The notes under the pieces: model-generated
What the model saw: the letters and a program-made list of their open reading frames with translations, nothing else
Databases searched by the model: none
What the model was told of the DNA's origin: nothing
Made by a program: the position numbers and the translations under genes
NCBI RefSeq assembly: GCF_901933205.1
Contig: NC_044572.1
Coordinates: forward strand, 31,754,001 to 31,818,000
DNA: 64,000 bases
Direction: 5' to 3'
Source: Camarhynchus parvulus
Taxonomy: Eukaryota > Chordata > Aves > Passeriformes > Thraupidae
Shown: piece by piece, positions 38,172-50,500 of the stretch
Numbering within the stretch: the first letter of the stretch is position 1
Layout: every line of letters begins with the position of its first letter

Positions 38172-41100
38172 CTCTCACTACAGCCAACAGCTTTGGATGG
38201 GATGCTGACTCCAGGGACTACTGGCAGATGAGAAGGCAGCAGTCTTTATTGCCATTAGCATCTGTCCTAAGTGAATGTGCACTCTCATCAAAAAGCCTGA
38301 AAGTTAAACCCAGGGAAGAACATGCACAAAAAAAGCTGAACAGATAATCCCATCAGTCCCCTTAAACGGGAATCTGAGTCAACAAATCTAATAAAATGGG
38401 GTCAGTGGATCATGGAGATGACAGAGGAGCCTCTCACTGCTGCATTATGTCCTGCAGTCCCTCAAGGTCATTCCAGCAGTTTTGATGCAATAAACTGACT
38501 CTCTGGGCACAGGATTTCACCACTAGATGTCAATGGTATTCTGAGTTTTTGAAAGGGAAGATACTGTTCAAAGCCGGTTAACTGCAGGAAAAGTTTGTTC
38601 TGGCTGGCACCAGCCAACTACAAGTCAACCAAACTCTTTGCTTGGTCAGGATGCTGATGTACTCCTTTCAGAGATGCCCCCAATAAGAACCCTGTCTGCC
38701 TTACAGTAACGTGGCTCCAGTAGTTTCTTGTCTGGTTATTTCTGGGAAATTATACCAACCTTCACCATGCTACTATCTCTCAATGTCTTCTGAAAACCTT
38801 AACATTTAGCTGAAGTCTTTCCTCGTTTGCATGTGTACAAAGCTGGACCGGCTTCCCTGGAGTCATATAAATTGCTCTGAGCAATCAATCAAGTTTGCAA
38901 AATGCACAGAATTAAATTTGATTGACTAAACTACTTTATACTCTTCAGCAGAAACTGTAATTTAAAAGCAAAGAGAATTACATCACTTAAAATTAGGTAA
39001 ACCTCATCAACTAAGCAGCAAACAAGGGTCTAAATGAATTTTCAGACATGTGTGAGTTTTCTTCAGATTTGCATGTTATTTTCCCTTAACAGTACTCATC
39101 TGTTCTACCTCTGCTGTGCTGGACTTGTTCAGTTCTTTCTACACCCTGTCTTATGCCCCTCTTCTAGTTCCTACTAGCACATCATCACTTATTTGGGTTA
39201 AAAAGTGACCTCCAACCAACAATGTGCCCTGAAGCTGGAGCATGTAGCTGTAGCCTTGAGCCAAATTCAATGCTGGCAGCTGCTGTCAGCCACAACAATT
39301 TTCATCCCTGTGAGTGTGACAGGGCACCCAACACCCAGCAGCTCTGCCTGGTCCTCTTCTGGCACTGCACTGTGATAAGAGGGATTGGCCTTGTATGAAG
39401 CCCAGCATGAGTAGCAGATAAAGCAGCTCAGCATTTTTTGCTACTTCAAAGTATTTCAGATTGGCTTGAGAGACCATACTCTGTTTTGTAGTGTAGCCAG
39501 AGACTCAGTCTGACAGCAGACATTGGGGTATCCTGGGTTTTTAAAACCCAGTGGAAATCAATAGAAGTTCAACTTGATTTCACACAGTCTTTCTGAATGA
39601 GAGGGAGACAGACTTATGACAGCAACTGTTTTGATTAAAGTTTTATCAAGCTGCTTGATGTAACTTGAAGACTTCAAACTTTTGAAGGCTTTATGGCCTA
39701 AGAATTGTCACCTGGAGCTGCTGAGCTGGCTTTCTCAGCAGATATATGAGTGTACCACAGTCACCTCCACCAACAGCCACGCTTGGCTGGGGCCAAGCCC
39801 AGTGACCTCAGTAACAGCTTCATTGCTCATGAAGCAACAAAACCTCTGACTAGCATTCCAGAGAGCTCTCACAAACATTTGACAGGAGCCTTCATAACTT
39901 ACCAAAGAGGCGCTTGATCTGGGGCTTGATGCTTACCTTCCTTTTTCATTTCTAGGTCTGGAACACCCCTGTTTACATTTGCTAGTAAATTCCCTTCCAG
40001 CAATCCACAGCTCTTTGCTTTCAAGCCATCTGTCGTGGCTGGCAGTGCCTCTCTCAAGGGACACTTCACCACTTAGGTTAAACAGACAAGTTCTGCCAGT
40101 GCCATTTTTCCCTGCTAAGTAGCACTCTCATCTTACTCATTTCCTACAGAGGCAGCCCCACACTCAGCTGGGACAATGGCAAGACTTTTCCTTTCCTTTT
40201 TTTTTTTTTTTTATAACTTTATCTCAAGCACTAGCAGTCACTCTTTCTCTGCTGCAGACAGGAAAGGGCTTGAATTGGTGTTAGCAACAGCAGGAGAACA
40301 GAACAAAATGCTGCAAGTTTTAGAAGTCCTGACAACTTTCTGCAAGAGAATATATTTGAAAGGCCAAGAAATTTATAGCCCATTTCCTTGCACAAACCAT
40401 CTTTTAAGACCTATCTACTCAAGGCAGGCTGCCCAGCCCAGTTACTGTCCTTCAGTGTGGTTTAGCTCATCTGATTCTGCTTAAAGGCATCTTCATATCT
40501 TGCTCATGTACTTCTATAAACTTATACAACTGAATCACATTTCCAGCTAAAAAGGGTAAAGTTTGGTTTTCCAATCAAATTTTATTCTCAACTATGTTGA
40601 TTCACTATTCCTTAGCACCCCCAGGTCTACTCTGATTCCTCACCACAGAGATGAAGGGTGAGACCTTTGGCATAGGAACTACTGGTACTAGGACGGTAAA
40701 GAGCACTAAAGGCAGCCCACAAAACACCTTTTATTAGGAATCAGCCCTGCTTACAAGCAAACACAGCACTATCCACCTCTCCCTGCAAAGTAACAACTTC
40801 ACCAGCCAAAAATCCCAGAGCAATCAACCAGACCCATGCAGAGAATAAAAAAGGAAAGCATTAGGGCGACCTCCCAAATGGCTCTTCTCTTTCCTAACCC
40901 TAAAATGAGTTTTTCCCTCGGTTTTGGCTGCCTGGTTTCTCTAGGATGGTGGTGTTTTTCTTAATGGGGAGGATTGCCTCTACCCTGAGATTTCCCCTGG
41001 GGAAATGGAACCTGGAAAAGGTCAGCAGAACTGTTCAGGGTAAGGGAAATTTTCCAAAGCTTTCTAGATCATGCTGATAGGAAAGGTAAGGTCTTTACAA

Positions 41101-41755
41101 ACAATTTGATGAGTGAAGGTGTGGGTGTTAAGGTCTCTGAAAAGAGTCTTAATGTCTCTGCTAACTTTGGGCTGTAGGTTTGTTGTAGAGCCCAGACAGC
41201 TTGGTTCCTGAAACAATCAAGGGTCTGCACAAGCCTGAGTTTCTGAGCTTAGGGGTAAAATAATAGATTCAAGAGAGGATAAGGATTAGGTGGTTTGGGA
41301 AGGCTATACCTTCCTGGTACCTCAGCCAGCGGGGAAAGGAACAGGGCAACATGCAGTCAGGGGTTTGGGATAAAAGGTTTTGCCCTCCAAAACCCCGTGG
41401 GCGTGTGCCTCACTGGACTCTCTCCCTTTATTCGAATACAGTTGCAGGACTCCTCTGTCTCCTTTTTGGACACAAACCTCTGGCGTTTGTGGATTTTCCT
41501 GCCACTGCCACTTTCCCTCCCTGCTATAAGAAACAGATGAAAAAGCCATGTTGAAGTCCAGACAGTTCCCTAAATGCATGGATTTGCATCTCTGCAAGTA
41601 AGTGGCAGTACAAACCTTCTGGGGAGACCACCAGCTGCAACTGCTTACCACTGCAATGGGCAGTGAAAATTGAAATTATGCAGACTGTAGCACTGTCATA
41701 CTTTTAAAGGCTCTGTAGCAGATGCTGCTCAAGGGTGTTAACAGGGGTCTTATGA
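38172..41755. other. Intergenic sequence, nothing recognised
   Basis: Non-coding sequence with a poly(T) run at about 40198-40213. No exon, RNA gene or repeat family was recognised. Confidence 0.4.
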
Positions 41756-41935
41756 AATCACAGAATATTCTGAGTTAGAAGGGACCCAGAAGGATGATCA
41801 AAGTTTAACTCTTAGGTGAATGGCCCCTACTGGGCTCAAACCCACAGCCTGAGCATTGTTAGCACCATGCTCTAACCAACAGAGCCTCAGCTTTGTCAGC
41901 ACCATGCTCTAACCAACTGAGTCAATCTCAGGGCC
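41756..41935 (-). mobile_element. tRNA-Ile-derived SINE with CR1-like tail (TguSINE1-like)
   Basis: On the minus strand the element begins with a tRNA-Ile-like head. CTCAGTTGGTTAGAGCATGG carries the A box, followed by TGCTAACAATGC in the anticodon-arm position and GTGGGTTTGAGCCC as the B box. A tail then resembles CR1, ending GGGTCCCTTCTAACTCAG and AATATTCTGTGATT. This is the architecture of the SINE described from zebra finch and other passerines, thought to be mobilised by CR1 reverse transcriptase. The head has a 37-bp tandem duplication (41847-41883 and 41884-41920) with four mismatches, so the D arm and anticodon arm occur twice. It is too degraded to be a working tRNA gene. Confidence 0.85.
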
Positions 41936-44900
41936 ATCAACAGACCTTCCTCCAGACAAGAGGGAGTGCAGGAGAACACATCCCTTTCAACAACCGTTTG
42001 TTTGGCCCATCTTTGCAGACCTCCTCAGTCCTCCAGACTTTAACGACACTGCTGAATTCTTTGAACTCTGATACAACTGCAAGTATTTCACAGTATTACT
42101 GTACCCATGAGTGTAAGGTGCCCTCCCACAAGTCTCCAGTGTGAAATGGTGGGCATTGTAAGGGTGGAAGACTTACCTTCTCGGGTTTCACTGTTATATC
42201 TCAGTTGCCATCTCATAGCAGCAGACAGCAGGGCAGAGGCTCTGGGTAGCATGAAAGTCTGCTGGGACGTGAAATGCTGCAAATATTTGGGAGGTTTGGT
42301 TTTCAGGCTGAGCAGCTTTTTCCTCCTGAGAAGAGGAACTCATCCCTACCTGGGGTAGAGCAATAGTCCCCATGCAGGTCAGTGCTGCTCTGCACGAAGG
42401 GCTGTGCTGGCCCCCAGCAAACTGCCCCCATCTGCTGCCTCTGGGCTCACACAGCTCCTCTAGGAATGGCTCTTCACAGACCCCTCAGATTACTTCAGTT
42501 AAAATTCACAGAGTCCCTTAACCACCTCAAATTGCAGGCCTTCACCAGTCAAGCTCTTTTTGCTGGAGAGGGATAGAAGAGCCCTTATTTGAACAGTTTA
42601 GCAAGATGGTCTCAAGAGACATATCTGCAGCCCAGCAGCCTCTTCTCGTGGCTCCTCTAACAACTGGAGCTGCAAGGCAGCTGTCCTCAGCTCCACACCC
42701 TGCCATTTGCAAATCATCTAAAAGATATCATCACTCTTCTTGTGAAAGTCTCCCAGCAAGGGCAGTGGAGGGAAGGAGAGCCCTTCCTGCAAAGTTAGCT
42801 GCTGGCATGCAGCCACGTGTGGCTTAATTACTGCAACTGGTCTGGAGGTTCTCTCCCAGTCTTCTGGGCTACACCACAGAGACAGCAGTGATATCCAATG
42901 AAGGGACAAACCAAGGAGAACATTAATTCTTCAGATTGTGCGATTGGATCTGGAAAAGTATGTCTGTCTGTAATGTATCTTTAAACATCATTATGGAGGA
43001 TTGTCAACAATTCAGGTTTATTTTAAACATTAAGGTTAGAATTCACCCTATCTGTATATTAACAGTAGCACAAACACTTTCAAGGTCAGGCTTAAGACTA
43101 CTTAAAGTGCAGACATTCAGAGTCTTAAGTACTAAGTATTAATTAATGAAGTACTGCCTATTTGTAAAGCACTCTGAACTGCCATCATGTTGTAAGTACC
43201 AAGTGTTATTTCTGTCTGAAACATCCAGGTTTGGCTTGCTGGTTCCCGGGGTTAGTAAGTGGAAAGCAAGGAAGGACAGGGCAAGCCTCAGCTGCTTTAC
43301 AGTGCACTTGCAGCCCATGCTGAGCTCTGCCTTCCTGCTGCAGACCAGCCCAGAGGAAGGAGAGGAAACAGCAGCATCAGGGATGACTGATGACAGGGGA
43401 AAGCATTTGCTGTCCTCAGTAAGAGGATCAAGTGCCAATAAGCAGACTCCAGAGGATATGAAGATAGATTTACTCCTCCCCTCTCCCACAGGGACTTCTC
43501 ATGGTGGCTCGAGGCCCCTCTTTGGCTGAGCTGTGATGACAGGGCACAGCTGAGGCCCCATTAACATCATTCCTAGTTTTGAAACATTGGTACCAGCAAG
43601 TCCCACTGACCAGAGACAGATGAGCAGCTCTGAAAGGGGTCAGGCTCCTGAGCCTTTGTGTGAGCCTGCATCCATCTCACAAATGCAGTGAGGGTCTGTG
43701 GAACTGAAGGACTGGAAGTAAAATATTCCACTTTGGAACAATAAGTATGTGTGGTAGGCATAAAGGCACAGAGCCCAGACTTCATTAAGGTAGTTTTTAT
43801 ATTTTGAAAAGCAATATTAAAAAACACTGGAAAATGCAAGATAAACATAACAGTTGCTTCTACAAGTTTTAACCTTGTATTGCTTGGCCATTTTGACATA
43901 TAAATTATTGCTTACTAGCGCTCATAAATACACGACACAATAATATGTACAGAGGCAAACAAGCATGAAATATGCAAAGGAAAACATTGGCAACATTGAT
44001 TCTGGTAAATCAGATTATTTCATACATACCAGGTCTCATGATGGTGGATAACTACTAGCTGTAGTCCCTGAGAAGTTAGGTAAATACCTTGATTTGGGGG
44101 TTTCTATTTTATTACTTTTAATGCAAGCTGACACCTTTATGGCACTCAAGAGGGAACAGGCAGGTGTTCTTACCTCAGCTCATTGACTTCATCCCAGTCT
44201 TTAACAGTGTATAAGATGGCAATAAATAGGCTATGCAAATAAATATTACTCTGCTAAAATGTTTAGTATTTACATCTTTCTTTGTAATTTTTACAGCAGA
44301 ACAGGTCTTATTTCTGATAACACCCTTTCTTTTGCCACTGCTATGCAAATGAAATTTATTGCTATTCAAGATGATGTTGGAATCAAAAAGCTGTGTTAGA
44401 GAAACATCTAAATTTGTTGCCACAAAATCCCATATCAAAGAGGTACAAAGTGACACAGCTCTTTCCTTTGTTCTATCTAATTAATCCTCTTAGGTACTAA
44501 AAATAAAGCGTGTGCAGAGTATTTAACCCCAGATGTGATTGCGATAAATGGAATTTACAAGATTTATAGATTTTATACCACATAATCTAATTGCACTATT
44601 GAAGGATGTTAAAAAATCACACAATATCACCAGTGCTGGACCCTGGGAGAGGCTCTATAGTGCTGCCCTTCCCTAATACAGGGTTTACTTCTAGTTCTCC
44701 TCCTAACTTCCACATGTTCAAACTGCTTGCCAGTCTGCAGCAAAGCTCTGCAATACTTTACCGGTGGAATGAAGATATAGAAGGGCCTTTTTTTAATTAG
44801 ACATATTAGCTACAGGTTCGGGCTATTTACTTTTCCTTTATAGGAAGAGTTCTAAGGCCCAATTCTCAACACTTAATTGATGCAGCCATGTTGGATCCTC

Positions 44901-45784
44901 ACACCTGAAACTTAAATCTGAGTTATACAGGCCACTACAAAAAGTAGTGGTAAAAAAATTGAAGAAAAGCTGTGACAAGTTGTGACAAGTTGTCTAATCA
45001 GTCACAGCAGAGATAACAAGGTTAATGCTGGCTGTGTGCTTTCAGACTGATTTTATGCCAGCTGCAAATGGTAGACAACACCTGATTTGGTGTGAAATTA
45101 CAGAGGTGCAGAAAGCCAACACCTCAGCTGGCTCAAAGCCTATTGGGATGAGTTAACCCATCCCCTTACTTCATTTTGAGTTGGCAGAGTAAGGAGAGTT
45201 CCAGGTAAGTCTATCAGGCTTTACAATCAAACCCTCAGCACAGAGTCATCTTTTTTCTTCTTTTTTCCTTTTTTCTTTCCTTCTTTCATTTTCTTGTCTT
45301 TTATTCTTCTCCAACATAGCTGCTGCTTCATCCACAGTAGCCACCAAAACTATCACAGAGCCAAATGCAGTGAACTGAGAAACAGCCCCACCTTCTCACC
45401 CTGAATACCTCTGAATGCTCCCTCTCCCACAGATTTCCAGAACAACTTTGTGGACTAGAGTGTTACACCACACAAGCTGAAGCATGCAGGTTGGTCTACA
45501 TACAGGTTCCTAAAAATAATGCCACAGTAAAAAAAAAATTCACAAGAGGGAGCTCAAAACCCAGGAAAGCATCCAGGTAATGCAGCTATGTTGGGAATTC
45601 TAAGTGCTGTAGCCCTAGGAAGAACTGCAGAAACACAAGCAGCAAATTGCATCTGGTTTTTGTTCTTACACTGCAAAAATGAGCCCACCACAGCTAGTAT
45701 CTTAATTTGAACAGTTTTGGTCTGTTTGCACAAAAAAGTTATTTACAATATGTGCAGTCACATCTACAGAAGAACATAGGAAAT
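41936..45784. other. Intergenic sequence downstream of RAPGEF5
   Basis: No gene was recognised. A pyrimidine-rich tract (45247-45310) and a 10-bp tandem duplication GTGACAAGTT near 44970-44990 are present. The AT-rich part at 43880-44600 has a texture seen in conserved non-coding DNA. Some of it could be an extended RAPGEF5 3' UTR if the first polyadenylation signal is bypassed; further minus-strand AATAAA hexamers occur near 45300, 44355 and 44109. Confidence 0.35.
45247..45310. repeat. Pyrimidine-rich low-complexity tract
   Basis: Almost pure C/T on the plus strand, built of CTTTTTT and CTTT units. It would be a purine tract on the RAPGEF5 sense strand. Confidence 0.8.
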
Positions 45785-47423
45785 TTTTACTCCATGGCCA
45801 GCAAGAGTTTATTTTTTTCTTTTTACTGGGTAAAAAGAAATTTCTTTTTTCTTAAAAAAAAATCATATAGTATTTGATAATAACAAAGTACAAGCAAATA
45901 CATTTCTGAAACATCTGTTTCCTTTACAATAGATCTATACAATATTTCACAGATGGGAAAACTGAATGCATTCTACAGATTCCCCCACAGACTACGTGTT
46001 AAAGCTGCTTTTTTTTTAAATCCCTTTAAACCAGAGATAACACAATTATGAAGAGCATGCTACTTCAGTATTCCCACATTTTAGTAAAGGAGCATTTTCT
46101 TGGAAGTCTTCCTCATGTGGAAAACATACAACAGAGATGGGCAAGCAATGCAATGTATCCTCCCTGCTCTGTAAAGAGACCGTCACCGTCACTGTGAGTC
46201 AGTGCACAAAGATGCCAAGGAGCACCCTCCGCACATTCCTGTGGCATTCACTGGATCATCTCAGGGCAACTCCTTAGCACTGGAAACCAGGTGATGATGG
46301 TGCTTGAGATGTAGGTCAGCTGTAGACATTACTTTAGAAATGCTGCCTTAGCACAGGCCCAGACACAGTACTTTTAACTACACGAGAATTGTCATGGGGA
46401 GGGCTGTGAAAGGGACAAAAGCAGTAAAGGCACTCTGATGCTGAGAGCCTGGTGTGTATGCAGGTAATTACACTGGTACCCTGTAAGGGGCACCTTTCTG
46501 CTCTTTAAAAACTAGAAGCATGTGCAAGTTAGGTGAAATTTTACTTCCTGAAATGGTATTTCCAATGGGGAGAATTAGAAATGTAGATGGATCTAAGCAT
46601 TTGCCTGTGAATAGATACCAAAAAAGCTGTAATCCAAGCAGAAAACGAAGTTCCTGCTATAATAATTTATAATGCATTAGCTGCAGGAGCCAGTGCTAAA
46701 TCTGAGATAACTGAAAAGGAAGAAAATAACATGTTTTCAGTATACAAACAATTGTATCCATAAATTGCAAGAGAAGTGGATTGGCTCCTACAGTGTGTTT
46801 TATAAAGCATATTCGTAGAGGAGCCATAGAGTGAACTGTTTACTGCTGACCTCCACATCACAATGCACTCTCGAGTTTCATCTGGTTGCACTGCCTTGTT
46901 ATATTCCTGTTCCAGGTTGTTCACACATCTCAAATACTATGCTCCAGTGGACTCATGGGAGCTGCACAGATTGCACATTATTTTTGGCAACAGTACTTTG
47001 GCAGCCTTGAATTAGTGAGGTACATACTGTGGTGAACTGGGAATCAACCCCCTTGCGGCATGTTGCTCGCTGAAATGTTTTGCTGCTGTGACACGATGAT
47101 TCCTTTCTTTCTAATACTGGCAGAATCTGCATTGAAAGCTACACAGGACCAAACAATATTTTCACAGAAACCAAGCTCCTGAGCTCAAAGGACACTGCTC
47201 TGCTGCCTCAGGTCCCAGGGAGCAGTGGGAATGGCACCAAGCTTGCCCTGCAATCCTGCGAGCAGCCCCTTTGCTGGCTCTTGCCTGATTTTCCTGCGCA
47301 TGTTGTGTGAGATACTGATAAAACTCAGTAAACCGTTCTCATATAGGGAAGCAACATGCTTGGCATAAACATTCACTTAATTCAAAGTGCTGCAGTTACA
47401 AGGTTACATGAAGCTGTGCACGC
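45785..47423 (-). other. RAPGEF5: RAPGEF5 3' UTR (predicted)
   Basis: The stop codon is at 47426-47424 on the minus strand. Reading on, the first AATAAA hexamer is at 45813-45808, and cleavage would be expected shortly after it, giving a UTR of about 1.6 kb. A TG-rich stretch follows the hexamer. Mammalian RAPGEF5 transcripts have long 3' UTRs, so further extension through later hexamers is possible. No repeat insertion was seen inside. The extent is inferred, not observed. Confidence 0.35.
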
Positions 47424-47542
47424 TCACGCTCGCGGCTCTATCCTGTGAGAGAGCTCAAACAGAACTTGCTGGTTGTCGATGACATGCAGGTGGTGGACGT
47501 ATGGCTTCAGCTCGTGATGCTCTTTCGAAGGAACTTCATTGC
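47424..47542 (-). CDS. RAPGEF5: RAPGEF5 terminal exon with stop codon
   Basis: 119 coding bases preceded by CTGTCTTGCAG. It completes a Gly codon, then encodes [18 protein letters not shown] followed by [20 protein letters not shown] and TGA. The VIDNQ and LSH(R/K)xEPR residues are a signature shared by the C termini of the Epac/RAPGEF family. The Glu/His-rich linker before it is variable in the family. The end is intact. Confidence 0.95.
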
Positions 47543-50500
47543 CTGCAAGACAGGAGAAAGGGGATGGATCAAAAAGCTGTGCCTTGTCTGCTGCTTCTCT
47601 GTCCTCTGTCACAAAGTCACTGCTGTGCCACTTGCCGGGTGCTAGACAGCCAGTAACCCAAAGGACTTGCTGCTCAAGTGCAATGAATGAGGTAACAGCT
47701 AGATAGAGAACAGGAGAGAAGAAAAAAAAATAGGCAATTCTGGGCAGCCAGCATGCATAAAGGAGGGGGACATGAGGACGGCAAGAAGCTGACTCTTCCC
47801 AAGAGGAAGATTTAGTTCTGCTGGCAGTACAGGCAGTCCATCCCCTGTAAGGGTGGTTCAAGGTTTCCTTTGTGCTGCTCTGGCAGCACAATGGGACCTT
47901 GAGCAGGGGTGGGCAACCCAGCCAGCAACTCTTCAAAAATTTTAACACAGTCCACAAGACAGCAGGCCCTGGATGATTTTCTTCAGAGCCAGTGAAAGGT
48001 GACAGCGCAGCAGATGGATATGAAACCTCTTCAAAGCTGCTCTGACAGACCCCTGTGTTTTGATCTGTTAGGCTTTTGATCTCTGATCTAGTAACAGAGA
48101 CAAAAGTCATGCTGCCATTTCATGGGAGTTTATGCAGCAAGAGGAATTAGCTGTGTAACAGACAGTCTGAAGGGTGGCCTGAATAGCAGTTGTTCTCTGG
48201 TACAGGCTTTATGCTCAAAATGGGCTTGTGGGACCTCCCTGCCTGTGAAACCATCCAGCATGGCTGGGACTAGCAGAGACAGAAAAAAGAAAGCCAAGAC
48301 CAAGATCCTTCAAGACAGGCAGAGAAGCAACACTAATGACTTCTGGCAGACGAGCAAAGTTGGAAAGCTCCATTCATGTCCATGTCCTCAATATAACCAT
48401 AAATTGAAAAAAAACCCTTCAAAATTCCCTGAACCAATCAGCTTAACTCATACACTTCTTCCCTCTCCTTTGTTTCATTATCATCCTTTTCTCCACACTC
48501 TCCAGGTGTATGAGCAAGTTTCCAGGAATCACCAATCCCACTTGTTTCTGAAGACCTCTCTGCGGTGCTGTGTGGGTAACATGGGATGTGAATGCAGCCA
48601 GTTCTGCCTGTGGCTGCTGATGGGGCTCCTGGGCAGCTGCTCTAAAGAGCTCTTGCAGAGCAGCCATCTCACTTGAGCAGTGCTGGAGAGAACAGGATAA
48701 TGTGATAAATTTCTGTCAGGATATAGAGCTGACCTTTCTGTTCTGAGGGAACAGGATCCCAGCAGCTGTGCTGAACATAGTAAAAAACATTTGTATTTCT
48801 CATTAACACCTCAAATAACAAAAGCTTGAATTATGTTGTTTTCTCAGGCTGTTCTTCCTCACTTTGGAAATGCTATTATTTGTTTTCAGGATTTAGGATA
48901 TAAATGTTATTTGCTTTAAACAGGCATTTCAGTTTTACTTGGAGCCTAACCAGTTTCTAATCCAGAAACACTTTGGCCTGCAAGCTTAATATACATGATA
49001 CAGTTCATAAACAATAATAATATTCCTTGCTTAGTTTTGTTTGAATTTCTTCCTAGAGCGAGATGCCTGCTGCTCTTAGGCCAATCTGGGAATTGATGCA
49101 GTAGAAAGATTCACATTCCAGAGAGCAAAATAAGCCCACTAGAAAAGGAAACTGTCCATAAAGTCTCAATAAATATTCAGTGAATTCATTTCATGCCTAA
49201 ACGAATTTTAGGGAAAAAAAAGTGCCTACAGGGATGTCTGTATGAGCTGCTTTTTAAATGCCAGCTTCACAATAAATCAAGTGTGGGCTAAAATAAAATA
49301 ACAATTTCCTACTTCAAACTACCAGATTATATGATAAATCTCAGGTATTAACCTTGGATTTATGCTGCAAGACTTACAAAATCACTTGGAAAAATAAAAA
49401 AGGCAAAAATGAGATGAAAGATGTGCAGGGAAAGTGCAAAAAACCCTCACATCACTGAAAAGAAACAATGTTACTTTTCATAATGCCAAATAGGAGACGT
49501 TTTAATTTACAGAGGCATGGTTTGGATTAATCAATATTTCCTTCTGTATCTGAAATAAAAGAAGGCACATCTTGCTCCTTCCCCCTCCCTTCCTCTCTTA
49601 TATACATTTACATACATTTATATATATATATATATATGTTTTATAAATATTTTTAGAAAAATTACTCAAGAACCATAATACTGAGCAGTCATTGTTTAAA
49701 GGCAATACTGTATATACATGTGGTAATTCTATAGAGCAAATGTTTAACAAAACTCTTAAAAGTACCTATTTTTCTTCAAGGTATCTGTATTTATAATTAA
49801 AATTATGATTATTATTCTTTTTGTTGGAGTCAATGCTGACAGCTGCTGAAAAGTCAGTGGAAAGAAGTTATTATTCAACTCTATTTTCCCCAAGGCTGCA
49901 TCACAGTTCTGAACTTCTCTTTGAAAAAGAGGTTTTAGTGGCCTCAATAAACGACATGTTTAGTGAGTTTGGCTTAAAAACTAACTGCTTCCTAAAGTAG
50001 TTCTTCTGTCCCCTTCCTGTATTTAACATCTCTGCAGAGAACAAGAACACTGAGAAGGAGAAAAGCAAGGTTTCTCCTCTGTTAGCAGCAGAACAAAGAG
50101 AGCTGAAGTTTTCTGGCATGGTCCCTCAGGGTTGGATTCTCTAGTGGCTAATAAGGCGGAAACAACAACAAAAATATTTTTAAAAAAGCAAACAAAAAAA
50201 GTCCTCTGTGCAGCTGAGGCACTCGCGGTCCTTGCCTCCAGCATTGATCCTCCAGTGTCTAAAGCAGGCACAGCTATATTTGCAGCTTCTCCTAGAAGAG
50301 GAAACAACCCCCTCATTTCTTCCTACTCAACCACTTTCAAGAAACCCACAGGATCTTCACACCTTCAAGACTTCTACAGTTTTGTGAAACGTCCTTAAGA
50401 AGCCCAGATAAGCAAACAATTGCTCTTGGTGAAGAGCTGAGTGAGAAGCTGTGGGGATGAGTACCATCCTCTAGCTGCTGGAAGCCAAGGCAGCTGTGAA

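Noticed and set aside
41830..41935. A functional tRNA-Ile gene
   Set aside because: The tRNA-like sequence has a duplicated D/anticodon region, a degraded acceptor side and a fused CR1-like tail; it is a SINE head.
47543..48110. Minus-strand open frame of 228 codons ending at the RAPGEF5 stop
   Set aside because: Only the last 38 residues are exon; the rest is intron read-through across the CTGTCTTGCAG acceptor and has no family resemblance.
48122..48676. Plus-strand open frame of 184 codons
   Set aside because: Lies antisense within a RAPGEF5 intron, with no family resemblance or splice support.
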